A DNA stretch of 64,000 nt from Acinetobacter lwoffii (GTDB lineage: Bacteria > Pseudomonadota > Gammaproteobacteria > Pseudomonadales > Moraxellaceae). Numbering within the stretch: the first letter of the stretch is position 1; every line of letters starts with the position of its first letter. Position numbers and translations under genes: made by a program. This document shows, in pieces, positions 16,138-25,444 of the stretch. Location: assembly GCF_015602705.1 (NCBI RefSeq), contig NZ_CP059081.1:1807702-1871701 (forward strand). Direction: 5' to 3'. The notes below the pieces were generated by a model that worked only from the letters and a program-made list of their open reading frames with translations, had not been told where the DNA came from and ran no database searches.

Positions 16138-17010
16138 ATGGCGAAAATTGAGTTACCTGACCATATTTTAAATGCTCTTTCGACTGTTCTGCAGCAACTT
16201 CAGCAAAGTCTGCCCGAACTAAAACAAATTCCTGATTTTTCTGCTCATGCCTATAAATGGCAACATGGTGAACTCAAACCTATTCATCAGCTTAGACAGA
16301 TGGAACTGGCCGATTTAAAAGGGATTGAGCGACAAAAAGAAAAAGTCATCCAGAACACGTTGCAGTTTTTAAACGGCTTACCTGCCAATGATGTCTTACT
16401 GACCGGTTCACGCGGTACGGGTAAATCCTCCATTGTTCGTGCCCTACTCACCGAGTATGCAGATCAAGGGTTACGATTAATTGAAATCGAACGGGATGAT
16501 TTATCCGATCTGCCTCAAATTCAGCAACTCATTGCAGAGCGTTCAGAGAAGTTTATTGTCTACTGTGATGATCTGGCCTTTAATGCCGAAGACGAAAATT
16601 ATCGCAGTTTAAAAAGTGTTTTAGATGGCTCTTTACAATCCGGTTCCAGCAATTTTGTGATTTATGCGACCAGTAACCGTCGTCATTTATTACCCGAATT
16701 TATGCATGAAAATACCCCAGTTACCCGGGTTGATGTTCCGCAATATACCGAATTGCATCCTCAGGAAGCGATTGAAGAGAAAATTTCGCTATCTGACCGT
16801 TTTGGTTTATGGCTGTCTTTCTATCCAATGGATCAGAACCTGTATTTAGAAATTGTAGAACATTATCTCAAAAAGGCAGACATGGAACTCACGCCAGAAA
16901 CCCGTGCTGAAGCCCTACGCTGGTGTCAGGCACGCGGTCAACGTTCAGGACGTGCTGCCTATCAGTTTTCCAAGCACTGGATTGGTTCAACCCAACTAAA
17001 TGCCTCTTAA
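16138..17010 (+). CDS. DUF815 family AAA-type ATPase
   Basis: The protein has 290 residues. Walker A is GSRGTGKSS (around 90-98), a Walker B-like strand is FIVYCDDLAF (around 137-146), and sensor 1 is YATSNRRHLLPEF. This is the typical DUF815 pattern of a compact P-loop ATPase related to DnaA/IstB-type AAA proteins. Its cellular role is unassigned. It is divergent from the patatin gene and is followed immediately by a terminator, so it is monocistronic. Confidence 0.85.
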   Translation: MAKIELPDHILNALSTVLQQLQQSLPELKQIPDFSAHAYKWQHGELKPIHQLRQMELADLKGIERQKEKVIQNTLQFLNGLPANDVLLTGSRGTGKSSIVRALLTEYADQGLRLIEIERDDLSDLPQIQQLIAERSEKFIVYCDDLAFNAEDENYRSLKSVLDGSLQSGSSNFVIYATSNRRHLLPEFMHENTPVTRVDVPQYTELHPQEAIEEKISLSDRFGLWLSFYPMDQNLYLEIVEHYLKKADMELTPETRAEALRWCQARGQRSGRAAYQFSKHWIGSTQLNAS

Positions 17011-17016
17011 AAACTT

Positions 17017-17044
17017 AAAAGCGACCGGTTCAGGTCGCTTTTTT
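17017..17044 (+). terminator. Rho-independent terminator after the DUF815 gene
   Basis: An AAAAGCGACC/GGTCGCTTTT stem with a 6-nt loop is followed by a T run. It separates the ATPase from the following small gene and rules out the longest possible start for that gene. Confidence 0.85.
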
Positions 17045-17092
17045 CATATAAATCATTTATATAATGATGATACTCAAAAGAAAATTAAAATT

Positions 17093-17413
17093 ATGGATGT
17101 CGGCGCAGTTCTCATTCAACTTAAGCCCTTACACATGCAGCAAGTTCATGACTGGCAGCGTACTTTGAAAGCACGTCAAGACGAAGTAATTGAAACGCTT
17201 AAGGCTGAACAGGTTCACGTTGAATCCTGGTTTTATCTGCAACTTCATGGTCAAGACTATTTAATTGCATATATGCGCGCCGACGATATTCAAAAGACAC
17301 AAAATATTGTGAAATTCAACAATTGTCCGATTGATCAAGTGCATAAACAGTTTAAAACTTCATGGCAAGCAGTTTATCCCGCTGAATTGTTATTGGATGC
17401 TACAGCTACCTGA
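17093..17413 (+). CDS. DUF6176-like small protein
   Basis: I choose the ATG at 17093 (106 aa). A longer frame from 17000 would begin inside the upstream gene and run through its terminator. The sequence (LIQLKPLHMQQVHDWQ, VIETLKAEQVHVESWFYLQLHG, YLIAYMRADD) fits the ferredoxin-like pattern I associate with DUF6176 proteins. The function of that family is unknown. The product is soluble without signal peptide. The gene stands alone before a bidirectional terminator. Confidence 0.6.
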   Translation: MDVGAVLIQLKPLHMQQVHDWQRTLKARQDEVIETLKAEQVHVESWFYLQLHGQDYLIAYMRADDIQKTQNIVKFNNCPIDQVHKQFKTSWQAVYPAELLLDATAT

Positions 17414-17470
17414 TTTATTAGCACGGCTATTTAAAGAGTTTTTTAATAAAGACTACCCTCGATTCATAAT

Positions 17471-17501
17471 AAAAAAAGCCCCAGTAATACGGGGCTTTTT
17501 T
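17471..17501. terminator. Bidirectional terminator
   Basis: An AAAAAGCCCC/GGGGCTTTTT stem with an 8-nt loop, A- and T-rich on the respective sides, lies between convergent genes. Confidence 0.85.
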
Positions 17502-17512
17502 GACATCTCAAA

Positions 17513-18559
17513 TTATTGTTTATCACCGATAATGGTGGACCACAGCAAGTCATCAATCTGACTGCCATTGAAATACACAGTAGCCTTCAACGATTCAGGC
17601 TGGTTCTGCTTGACTTCAATTACCTGATCATAGCTGTCCTTAATTCTAAGCACGCCCTCTTTTGGCAAATGCCTATAGTTATTTAATACGGTTTCGTCCA
17701 TCTTGAATGGTGTCGTGGTATTAAAATCAAAACTATAACGATAATCTGCCAGATCAGGCTGACCGATAATCGTACCGCGACTGGTTAAGGTACGAATCCC
17801 ATTACTGCCACTGCCATAATCATCCACCAAGGTGTAATTATAATTACGCACTTGCAGGTATTCTTTGCTCTTTGTATCAAACGCGATTCCAGAAGTACCT
17901 GCCTGACCGGTCTCGGCTATACGCTGGAATTCCAACTGATCGATTTGATAAGACTCGGATTCACCCATTTCATTTTTAGTTTTACGATGCACAATTGTGC
18001 CAGAAATCAGGTAGTCGTCCTTGAGATTAAAATCTACATTTGAGCCATAACGGACATTGCTAAAGCTTAAAGTCGTCGTGTCACCATTCACCGTCTGAGT
18101 AATGGTTGAACCTTTACGGTAAGTTTTATCCAGAATAATACAGTTATCTTTATTTGTTTTTAATTTCAGGGTTTTGACCGAACCAGTGGTATTGACTTCC
18201 GAACAGATCAGATTTGGATATTTAATACTATTGATGCCCAAATTATAAATTTTGATAATACGTGCAGTACGCCCATAAGGATAATCTGCGAATACTTCTC
18301 CAATCATGTGACCTAGAGCAACATTATAGTCGGTATCATTACTGGTATTTCCGGAAATTTTATCGCGAATTTTCTTTACAATATCCTGATCTTCAAACGG
18401 GACAAACTCCTCTGAAAGCTCAGGGGAAATACTTTCCTTAGGAACATTTGGAGGTGTAGTGACAGTAGGACTGTCTGAGCTACTTCCCCCACCACCGCCA
18501 CAGGCACTCATTAAACCCGAAACAAGAGCAAGTCCAAAGATAGAAATCTGCTTTTTCAT
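17513..18559 (-). CDS. Predicted lipoprotein, 348 aa
   Basis: The N-terminus is a lipoprotein signal (MKKQISIFGLALVSG) with lipobox MSAC, Cys20 as the acylated residue, then a flexible Gly/Ser run. Residues after +1 are Gly, compatible with outer-membrane sorting. The rest is rich in beta-strand sequence (TTLSFSNVRYGS, YQIDQLEFQRI, YNYTLVDDYG) and Asn/Thr/Ser. I recognise no family. It is monocistronic, sharing a bidirectional terminator with the convergent DUF6176-like gene. Confidence 0.75.
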   Translation of the reverse strand: MKKQISIFGLALVSGLMSACGGGGGSSSDSPTVTTPPNVPKESISPELSEEFVPFEDQDIVKKIRDKISGNTSNDTDYNVALGHMIGEVFADYPYGRTARIIKIYNLGINSIKYPNLICSEVNTTGSVKTLKLKTNKDNCIILDKTYRKGSTITQTVNGDTTTLSFSNVRYGSNVDFNLKDDYLISGTIVHRKTKNEMGESESYQIDQLEFQRIAETGQAGTSGIAFDTKSKEYLQVRNYNYTLVDDYGSGSNGIRTLTSRGTIIGQPDLADYRYSFDFNTTTPFKMDETVLNNYRHLPKEGVLRIKDSYDQVIEVKQNQPESLKATVYFNGSQIDDLLWSTIIGDKQ

Positions 18560-19047
18560 AAAATTTATTCCCTAAAATTTCTTTGCATTTTTATTTGGTG
18601 ATCACTAAAGATTGGCCTTCTCGAAACGGAACAGCTCAAATGCTATTTCTGCCGGTAATGTTTTTTCTTGGCAGCCAGCTTTATCCTTCGATAGCGCTTT
18701 ATCTTTAAACAAAGAATTTTTTGGTTCTGTAATTTTAATGTATATTTCAAACAACAATTATCATAAGAAATGAATTGCTTATTTGAATCTTGTTCCTTAC
18801 CAGAGTCACTTTTCAAAACACTTAAAGCGCATTTAATTAAATCGATTAACTTTGCAACAAAGCTTATAAAATTTGTAATGGTTAAGTTAAAGACGGATTG
18901 AATTTTCTTTTTATGGAGAATCATGCTCAACTTTCATACATGGCTATGAAAGAAAATATTAAAAGATAGGATGACTTTAGAGCATAGAAAATGATCATTT
19001 TTATGATATGAAATACTGAATCATTTAAAGAAGATTTAAAGCGTCAA
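18560..19047. other. AT-rich intergenic stretch
   Basis: About 490 bases between the lipoprotein and the GGDEF gene. A 95-codon minus-strand frame (18643-18930) exists, but its product is very Lys/Leu/Ile-rich without a domain-like pattern and I do not call it a gene. The lipoprotein promoter must lie here. Confidence 0.4.
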
Positions 19048-20007
19048 TTATTTTAGATTGGTCATGGATTCACTGGATTTTTTCCGACGTTTATATTCAA
19101 ACATGTTCTGATCCGCTTGTGCGAGCGTTGCAAATAAACCCTGACCAGGATGACGCATTGCCATACCAATCGCTGCGCCAATGTTTGCTGCTGCAAAGGC
19201 ATTAATTAAACGATCCACTAAACTTTCAGTACCCGTTTCATCATTTTCCACGCTAAGAATCACAAACTCATCGCCACCCAAACGGGCAACAATATCATTA
19301 ATTCGTACGTTATCTCGCAATACTTGAGCCGCATTTTGAATCAGCTTGTCACCCTCATCATGCCCCAAACTATCATTCACCTTTTTTAGGTCATTCAGGT
19401 CAATAAATAATACAGCGGCGGGATGACCATATTGCTTACAACGCTCTTCTTCTGCTCGCAGCAGTTTTTCCCAGGCACGGCGATTATAGAGCCCGGTCAA
19501 TTCATCTTTACTGGCTTCTTCCTGCAATAATTCATGCTGTCTTATCTGCTCACTCTGACGTAATTCTGCCTGCAAGATCGAACTGAGCAATTGTCCCAAC
19601 AACTCGACCAGTTGCATATCTTGCACAATAGCTTCCGATTTGGTTTCTGGATCAATCGCACAGAGCGTTCCAAACAAACTACCATCTTCTTTAAGGAGTG
19701 GCTGACCAATATAAGATTTTATACAGACCTGCTGATTAATCGGCGCTGTGGCATATAAAGGAATTTCTTCAGAGCGAGGTGCAATTCTCGGGGCCTTACC
19801 TGCGACCATATGAGAACAAAAAGAATCAGCCCACTGAAACACTTGGCCGGGTCGTATATCATAACCATGGTCTTCACTTTGCAGCACAATCCAGTCTTGG
19901 CCTTCTACCCGGGTAATCATCCATAAATCAAAGCCAAAATGCTGATGCAGAAACTTTAATACTGCCTCTCCAGCATCCTGAAAACTTTTGAAATTTATAT
20001 TTTCCAT
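19048..20007 (-). CDS. GAF-GGDEF diguanylate cyclase
   Basis: The protein has 319 residues. An N-terminal GAF sensor domain (about 10-148) includes IGQPLLKEDGSLFGTLCAID. The GGDEF domain (about 160-315) has the intact active site GGDEF at 244-248. An RxxD inhibitory site (RIND, 235-238) lies five residues before it, so product feedback by cyclic di-GMP is expected. It makes cyclic di-GMP from two GTP in response to an unknown ligand or redox cue. It has no membrane segment and is monocistronic. Confidence 0.88.
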   Translation of the reverse strand: MENINFKSFQDAGEAVLKFLHQHFGFDLWMITRVEGQDWIVLQSEDHGYDIRPGQVFQWADSFCSHMVAGKAPRIAPRSEEIPLYATAPINQQVCIKSYIGQPLLKEDGSLFGTLCAIDPETKSEAIVQDMQLVELLGQLLSSILQAELRQSEQIRQHELLQEEASKDELTGLYNRRAWEKLLRAEEERCKQYGHPAAVLFIDLNDLKKVNDSLGHDEGDKLIQNAAQVLRDNVRINDIVARLGGDEFVILSVENDETGTESLVDRLINAFAAANIGAAIGMAMRHPGQGLFATLAQADQNMFEYKRRKKSSESMTNLK

Positions 20008-20181
20008 CCGAGATTGCCTCTGCTACAAACCTGTAAAAATATGCATGATATAAACTTAAGCTATTAAACTATTTTTCCGGTTTCAATAGAATATACAAGC
20101 TCTAAATACAGCTATAAAACTATATATTTACAACATACCGTTGCTATAAGTTTTCATTTAAAAATTCACAATAAAAAAGAG

Positions 20182-20191
20182 GCCTTAACCT
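20182..20191. repeat. Target site duplication, left copy
   Basis: GCCTTAACCT directly precedes the left end of the insertion sequence and is repeated exactly at 21461-21470. Confidence 0.85.
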
Positions 20192-21460
20192 CATTGCTGT
20201 CCCACAATTTTTCACAAGAGGAAGCTCATTTGAGCTTCCTCTTGTTTTATGGGTATTTTATCGGGTGAAAATAAAGCTTTTAAAGTTCTTCTTTCAAACA
20301 AATTCACTTGAATTATTCTGAGTAAACGTTGAACTGTCCAACCTGTTTTCCCTAAATGTTGAGCGAAACTCACCAATAAATAGGCGATCATCGCAATCCA
20401 GATTTGTGTCTGAATTGCGTTCCTGCTGCGGCCTAGAAACGCTTTTAATTTGAGATTCTGCTTAATCGCCTTAAAGAACAGCTCAACTTTCCAACGATCT
20501 TTATAAATCGCCGCAATGGTGGAGGCGGCTAAATGAAAGTTATTGCTGAGAAAGCTAAAGTGCTTGCCACTTTGCTGATCTCTATATTCAATTCTTCTTA
20601 ACACTGGGGCTTTTCTTTTTAGGGCATGTGCGCTATTCAGCTGAATGGTTTCATCTTTTAGAATACCTTTGGATTCAAGCACTGGATGTTGCCGGATCAC
20701 CTGATACACAGATTTAGGCCTAAAACGTGGGACAAATCCAATGTTTTGAGCAGTCAGATTTGCATACCATTGGTAATCGACATAGCCTTTATCAAAAACT
20801 ACAATGCTGCCAGCAGGAAACTGGAATTTGCGGCCTTGTACCATGTCATTTTCTTTGCCATTTTCAACTGCAACAAACTCAGGAATATCATTGCTGTGAT
20901 TCAATCCTATGCTGAGTTTCATGCTGGCTTTTGAGTCGTGAACTTTGGCCCATTCACATAAGGAAAGCGACAGGTCAATATGACTGGCATCCAAGGAATA
21001 CAAGGGATTCTTAAAGCGAAATTTATGAGCTACTTTCGAGTGTTCATAGTATTTAAGCAACTTGTAAAATAGCTGTTGATACAAGGCAGCAGGCTGCTGC
21101 TCATTGATTCGTGCCAGCGTGCTTCGGGGAATAGACTTTGCTCCGAGATGACTTAGCTTTTCCTGTTGGCACTCCAAATTGGATTGAATATCTCTCAGAC
21201 TTTGCCTACAAGAGAATTGAGACATCAATATGGCAATAAACTGATCCCACCGGGAAGCCGCTCTAAATTTCTGTCCAACATGGTGTACTTTAGCAAGTTG
21301 TTCAAAATCCTGTCGCACAACAGGTTTAATTAGCTCATGAAATACGGTATTCTGATGTGACAAAACCTGAATCCTGGTCGTTAAAGTGTTTGTTTGCACT
21401 CATATTTTAACTGTTAGGACTCAGGTTTTTTTATTTAAAGCAAACTATGGGACAGCAGTG
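20192..21460 (-). mobile_element. Complete IS4-family insertion sequence, 1269 bp
   Basis: The ends are imperfect inverted repeats: CATTGCTGTCCCACA on the left and CACTGCTGTCCCATA on the right when read inward. The element is flanked by a 10-bp direct duplication and holds a single full-length transposase gene. Both ends, the duplication and the open frame are intact, so it looks recent and potentially active. It lies within the former terminator of tsaD. Confidence 0.9.
20212..21399 (-). CDS. IS4-family transposase
   Basis: The protein has 395 residues. The DDE catalytic residues fit Asp137 (YSLDASH), Asp203 (VVFDKGY) and Glu306. The last lies in the IS4 signature Y-(2)-R-(3)-E-(6)-K (Tyr299, Arg302, Glu306, Lys313). 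The N-terminal part carries the helical IS4 DNA-binding region. It fills almost the whole element and is uninterrupted. It moves the element by cut-and-paste transposition. The exact IS name would need a database match. Confidence 0.9.
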   Translation of the reverse strand: MQTNTLTTRIQVLSHQNTVFHELIKPVVRQDFEQLAKVHHVGQKFRAASRWDQFIAILMSQFSCRQSLRDIQSNLECQQEKLSHLGAKSIPRSTLARINEQQPAALYQQLFYKLLKYYEHSKVAHKFRFKNPLYSLDASHIDLSLSLCEWAKVHDSKASMKLSIGLNHSNDIPEFVAVENGKENDMVQGRKFQFPAGSIVVFDKGYVDYQWYANLTAQNIGFVPRFRPKSVYQVIRQHPVLESKGILKDETIQLNSAHALKRKAPVLRRIEYRDQQSGKHFSFLSNNFHLAASTIAAIYKDRWKVELFFKAIKQNLKLKAFLGRSRNAIQTQIWIAMIAYLLVSFAQHLGKTGWTVQRLLRIIQVNLFERRTLKALFSPDKIPIKQEEAQMSFLL

Positions 21461-21470
21461 GCCTTAACCT
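21461..21470. repeat. Target site duplication, right copy
   Basis: GCCTTAACCT follows the right end of the insertion sequence, matching 20182-20191. Confidence 0.85.
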
Positions 21471-21478
21471 CTTTTTTT
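21461..21478 (-). terminator. Half of the tsaD terminator, split by the insertion sequence
   Basis: Removing the element and one duplication copy restores, on the minus strand, AAAAAAGAGG-TTAAGG-CCTCTTTTTT, a 10-bp stem ending in T. The half next to tsaD is here; the other half with the T run is at 20173-20191. Confidence 0.7.
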
Positions 21479-21490
21479 CAAGCCTGAAAT

Positions 21491-22507
21491 CTATGCTTCT
21501 GTCGGATTAGTTAATTCCGTCATTGGCCAGCGTGGTGTGGTTGTTACCGCCAAGCCATCATGCTGTCCTGCTTTTAGACGTTGATAGCCCGCAAAAGCAA
21601 TCATGGCACCATTGTCTGTACAGAGTGCAGGTTCCGCATAATAAACCGAAGCACGGATCTTGGCTAAATCTGCTTCTAAACGCTCACGTAAACGCTTGTT
21701 AGCGCTGACACCACCGGCAATCACCAAACGTTTCAATCCAGTTTGCTTCAGTGCTTTGACCGATTTTTTCACCAAAGTATCGACAATGGCTTCCTGAAAA
21801 CTGGCAGCGATATCGGCATCGCGGTTTTCATCACCGAGTTTTTTCATTTGTACAGAAACTGCGGTTTTTAGACCACTGAATGAAAATTCTAAACCTTGAT
21901 GCAGCATTGGTCGCGGGAATGCAAATGCATTTGGATCGCCCTGCTCTGCCAGTTTGGAAATATTCGGGCCACCCGGATACGGCAGACCCATCATCTTCGC
22001 GACTTTATCAAATGCTTCGCCTGCCGCATCATCAATGGATTCACCCAAGAGTTCATACTGGCCAATGCCATAAGCAGCCATGAGCTGAGAATGTCCACCC
22101 GATACCAACAATGCGACAAATGGAAACTCAGGCGGAGTTTCTGACAATAAAGGTGCCAGCATATGACCTTCCATATGATGCACACCAATTGCGGGTTTAT
22201 TCAGCGCAAAGGCCAAAGTACGACCAAACAATGCACCGGTCATGAGTGCGCCCATCAGACCCGGGCCACGGGTATATGCGACTGCATCAATTTCTGATTT
22301 TTTCACGCCGCTCTGTTCAAGCAGCTCATTGATGAGTGGAATCAGTTTACGCACATGATCACGTGACGCCAGCTCTGGAACTACACCGCCATATTCTGCA
22401 TGCAGTTTAATCTGGCTATAAAGCACCTGTCCGCGCAAACCCAACTCGCTGTCATACAGCGCAAGTCCTGTTTCATCACACGACGTTTCCAAGCCTAAAA
22501 CGATCAT
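21491..22507 (-). CDS. tsaD: tRNA N6-adenosine threonylcarbamoyltransferase TsaD
   Basis: With the ATG at 22507 the product has 338 residues, the usual family length; a longer frame to 22597 adds 30 poorly conserved residues. It begins [19 protein letters not shown] and has the metal-binding motif HHMEGH, the SGGHSQL loop and [10 protein letters not shown]. With TsaB, TsaE and TsaC it forms N6-threonylcarbamoyladenosine at position 37 of ANN-decoding tRNAs. It diverges from rpsU, an arrangement common in gammaproteobacteria. An insertion sequence has disrupted its terminator. Confidence 0.95.
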   Translation of the reverse strand: MIVLGLETSCDETGLALYDSELGLRGQVLYSQIKLHAEYGGVVPELASRDHVRKLIPLINELLEQSGVKKSEIDAVAYTRGPGLMGALMTGALFGRTLAFALNKPAIGVHHMEGHMLAPLLSETPPEFPFVALLVSGGHSQLMAAYGIGQYELLGESIDDAAGEAFDKVAKMMGLPYPGGPNISKLAEQGDPNAFAFPRPMLHQGLEFSFSGLKTAVSVQMKKLGDENRDADIAASFQEAIVDTLVKKSVKALKQTGLKRLVIAGGVSANKRLRERLEADLAKIRASVYYAEPALCTDNGAMIAFAGYQRLKAGQHDGLAVTTTPRWPMTELTNPTEA

Positions 22508-22654
22508 TAAACTGCCTATAACCTTTATCAATTCTATTGCAGCAACTATTATAGACTTGTGGTATGAGATGTAAATGAGTAAAATAGTGACCTTCACTTG
22601 TGATTGAGGGCAATTCAGCCCGAGATCTTACCCTAACTGATATGAGGATTCTTC

Positions 22655-22870
22655 ATGCCACAAGTTAAATTGAAAGAAGGCGAACCAGTAGACGTAGCTA
22701 TCCGTCGTTTCAAACGTTCATGCGAAAAAGCGGGTGTTCTTGCTGACGTACGTAAGCGTGAATTCTACGAGAAACCAACTCAAGAACGTAAGCGCAAAAA
22801 AGCTGCTGCTGTTAAACGCTACCAAAAGAAATTGGCGCGTGAATCAGTACGTACAACTCGCCTTTACTAA
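22655..22870 (+). CDS. rpsU: 30S ribosomal protein S21 (bS21)
   Basis: The protein has 71 residues and is very basic. It opens with [20 protein letters not shown] and has the [20 protein letters not shown] tail typical of bS21, which helps the 30S subunit engage mRNA during initiation. It is divergent from tsaD and 33 bases ahead of yqeY; together they form the usual head of the rpsU operon. Confidence 0.97.
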
Positions 22871-22903
22871 GATTAATTTGTGATTGATTGCCTGGAATAA
22901 ATA

Positions 22904-23350
22904 ATGACGACTTTAAAAGACCAAATCACGGATGTTTTGAAAGCAACAATGCGTGCCAAAGAAATGTCCAAGCTGACGGTCATTCGTAGTCTACAGGCAG
23001 CAATTAAGCAAATCGAAGTCGATGAGCGCAAAGAACTTGACGACGCTCAGGTTCTTGCGGTCATTGAAAAACAAATTAAACAACGTAAAGAATCGGTTAA
23101 AGCCTTTGCAGGCGCTGGCCGAGATGATTTAGCTAGTAAGGAACAAGCCGAAATTGAGATTTTGTCTCAGTTTCTACCAGAAGCTATGACTGAGGAAGAA
23201 CTTGATTCCATGATTGCGCAAGCTATTGCAGCGCAACAAGCTACTAGCATGAAAGATATGGGTAAGGTGATGAATTCTCTGCGTCCGCTCATAGCCGGGC
23301 GCGCCGATCCTGCACAAGTTTCCGCCAAAATCAAAGCGCAACTTGCTTAA
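22904..23350 (+). CDS. yqeY: YqeY/GatB-tail domain protein
   Basis: The protein has 148 residues. It shows the YqeY pattern: an N-terminal helical region (LKDQITDVLKATMRAKEMSKLTVIR), the EIEILSQFLPEAMTEEEL linker and a C-terminal GatB-like helical domain with MGKVMNSLRPLIAGRADPAQVSAKIK. The family is thought to contact tRNA, from its similarity to the amidotransferase GatB tail. It lies 33 bases after rpsU and is probably co-transcribed. Confidence 0.92.
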   Translation: MTTLKDQITDVLKATMRAKEMSKLTVIRSLQAAIKQIEVDERKELDDAQVLAVIEKQIKQRKESVKAFAGAGRDDLASKEQAEIEILSQFLPEAMTEEELDSMIAQAIAAQQATSMKDMGKVMNSLRPLIAGRADPAQVSAKIKAQLA

Positions 23351-23382
23351 TCCATACTCTCTAGTATTTTCTCTTTAACGTT

Positions 23383-23408
23383 GAACTGCCTTTAATCAAA
23401 GACAGTTC
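23383..23408. terminator. Hairpin between convergent genes
   Basis: A GAACTG/CAGTTC stem with a partly paired CTTT/AAAG extension, without a good T run on either side. It may end yqeY or the opposite gene weakly. Confidence 0.35.
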
Positions 23409-23419
23409 CTGACGTATTC

Positions 23420-23779
23420 TCATTGCAAATTACAATCGACCTGATAACGCTTAAGTAATTGCATCTCTTTCGACGATTTCACTTCTACAATTACATCCCG
23501 TTTACTCATATTTTGAAACTTACGATCCAGATAAGCACGATTCTGGTCAGCGGCTTGATATAAACGATCAACATAGCGTCCTACTATTCCACAAAATTTT
23601 GCATTCTGCTCAGGACTAAATCCCTGTTGCTGCGGATTTAAACCACTTAAAAATTGACGCGATTCCTTTTTATAATCCGCATTAATTCGTTCTACCGCTT
23701 CTACATATTCAACTGCACTCGCAGCAAAAACCCCATAATTCCACCCCAGTAGACACACGCCCAATAGTATTTTTTTCAT
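23420..23779 (-). CDS. Exported hypothetical protein, 119 aa
   Basis: The N-terminus MKKILLGVCLLGWNYGVFAASA is a good signal peptide, with cleavage likely after FAA or AASA. The mature part is helical and charged (YVEAVERINADYKKESRQFL, KFCGIVGRYVDRLYQAADQNRAYLDRKFQ) with two Cys that could pair. I recognise no family. It is probably periplasmic. It is convergent with yqeY and lies about 105 bases downstream of the BepA-like protease gene on the same strand. Confidence 0.7.
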   Translation of the reverse strand: MKKILLGVCLLGWNYGVFAASAVEYVEAVERINADYKKESRQFLSGLNPQQQGFSPEQNAKFCGIVGRYVDRLYQAADQNRAYLDRKFQNMSKRDVIVEVKSSKEMQLLKRYQVDCNLQ

Positions 23780-23885
23780 ATCATGCTTCGGATTTAATCA
23801 CACTAATATTTAGAAAGATTGTAGCCTGATTGAATATATTCTTGCTATATCATCCTGATACAAAAACTTAAAACCCAGTGCAACC

Positions 23886-25328
23886 TTAAATCTTGTATTG
23901 ATGTGCCTGCTGCATCTGTTTCAGACGCTGGCGAATGGTGGACGATAAAGATTGATTATTCTTTACGCTACGCTGGGCATGTAATAATGATTTGATGGCA
24001 GTTTCTTCATATCCTGACCAATATTCTACTTCTGCACGATAGCGCAGCACATTAGCAGCCTTAATCGGCGAATCTGGCTCTGCATTGGCAGCCAGTTGCA
24101 TTAGTCGCCAGCCACTGACATCCCGTGAATTGGCATTTAGAAATCGCTGCACTAAAACTTTTGCTTTATCGGGTTGCTTGGCGCGAATCAGCACTTCTGC
24201 ATATTTATAATTGAGCGCTCGATTTTCCGGCATGATCCGCGCTGCTGACGCTACACTTTCCAAAGCTGCATCAAGCTGGTTCTGAGCTAAATAAATATCA
24301 GTCTGGAATAAAACCTGTAAAGGATGCATCTGGTTATGCTTTTTTGCTCGATCTAAAGTGGCCTGCGCGGCCTGGAAATCACTTTGCTGTATTCGATAGG
24401 CAGTTAAGGCAAGCTGGCCTGCAAAATTATTTTGCTGGTCCATCAGGATAAGCTGCTCTGCATTGGTCTGACCAGACAATACCCTGCTATACCACTTGAT
24501 AATGTCAAAGTCTTGGTCATTGAGACTGCGTTTCACCGCAGGAAGCTGGTTGGCACGTAAACGTGCTTCACTCATACGCTCGGTGGTGAGTGGATGAGTG
24601 AACCAGAAATCCGGCAGAAAGCTTAAGCGGCTGGTCGAGCGATGCATGACCTCAAAGAAATCTGCCATACTATGCGGGTTATAGCCGGAACGATACATAT
24701 ATTGCATACCAATCCGGTCTGCCTCACGTTCCTGATTACGACTATAAGTGAGCTGTTTATCCAGAAGTGCTGCCTGTGAACCCATCATGACCGCTGTGCC
24801 GACATCACCATCTGCCTGAGAAGCGACCAAAGCACCGACGAGAATTCCAGCTAGCGCCAGTAAACCTTGCCCTTTAAAGGCATCCTGAGAGCGACTGTAA
24901 TGACGTTGTGTGACATGTGCAATTTCATGTGCCATCACTCCTGCCACTTCATCCATATTTCGGGCTGAATTAATCAGACCAGCATTAAGTGCAAAAAGAC
25001 CACCTGGTACAGCAAAGGCATTAATTTGCGGGTCATTAATAACCAGCAAACCGATCGGCTGTTGCAATTGAGTCTGACTCAGGATATGAGAAAATACTGA
25101 AAGCAGCTGATCTTCAAGCCATGGATTTTGCAGGACCGGCATTTGTTTATGCACTTCACGATAGACTTTTTCACCGATCATTTTTTCTTTTTGTTGATCG
25201 AGTAAGCCGACGCCTGTACCAATATCAGGCACAGAAAATTGTACATTTACTTGATTAAAATCATGGTTAGAGCCGTGCCCTGCTACCATATACAGACTTA
25301 AGCCACACGCCAGCGCCAATCGTTTCAA
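23886..25328 (-). CDS. bepA: M48 metalloprotease with TPR region, BepA-like
   Basis: The protein has 480 residues. An N-terminal signal peptide is followed by an M48 peptidase domain with HEIAH (His134, Glu135, His138) and the third-ligand helix NQEREADRIGMQYM. The C-terminal third is helical TPR-like repeat (QAAQATLDRAKKHNQ, LDAALESVASAARIM, YAEVLIRAKQPDKAK). This matches E. coli BepA (YfgC), the periplasmic chaperone/protease that helps LptD and BAM assembly. Unlike the second M48-like gene in this window, its zinc motif is intact. Confidence 0.88.
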   Translation of the reverse strand: MKRLALACGLSLYMVAGHGSNHDFNQVNVQFSVPDIGTGVGLLDQQKEKMIGEKVYREVHKQMPVLQNPWLEDQLLSVFSHILSQTQLQQPIGLLVINDPQINAFAVPGGLFALNAGLINSARNMDEVAGVMAHEIAHVTQRHYSRSQDAFKGQGLLALAGILVGALVASQADGDVGTAVMMGSQAALLDKQLTYSRNQEREADRIGMQYMYRSGYNPHSMADFFEVMHRSTSRLSFLPDFWFTHPLTTERMSEARLRANQLPAVKRSLNDQDFDIIKWYSRVLSGQTNAEQLILMDQQNNFAGQLALTAYRIQQSDFQAAQATLDRAKKHNQMHPLQVLFQTDIYLAQNQLDAALESVASAARIMPENRALNYKYAEVLIRAKQPDKAKVLVQRFLNANSRDVSGWRLMQLAANAEPDSPIKAANVLRYRAEVEYWSGYEETAIKSLLHAQRSVKNNQSLSSTIRQRLKQMQQAHQYKI

Positions 25329-25444
25329 TGAAAAATCTCTAATCCTGCCGATCTAATTTATCTTGAATATAGCATTGAACAATGAGCAGAGACGCAAGAA
25401 AATGTTATTTTTTAATACCATTTAAACGACGAATCAGATGCATT

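Noticed and set aside
17000..17092. N-terminal extension of the DUF6176-like gene
   Set aside because: It starts inside the DUF815 gene and crosses its terminator; the ATG at 17093 gives a normal start.
18643..18930. Minus-strand 95-codon open frame between the lipoprotein and GGDEF genes
   Set aside because: Composition is that of AT-rich noncoding DNA (Lys, Leu, Ile, Asn runs), with no domain pattern and only a weak ribosome-binding site.
22508..22597. N-terminal extension of tsaD
   Set aside because: The conserved protein starts at MIVLGLETS (22507); the extra 30 residues are not TsaD-like and lie in the divergent promoter region.
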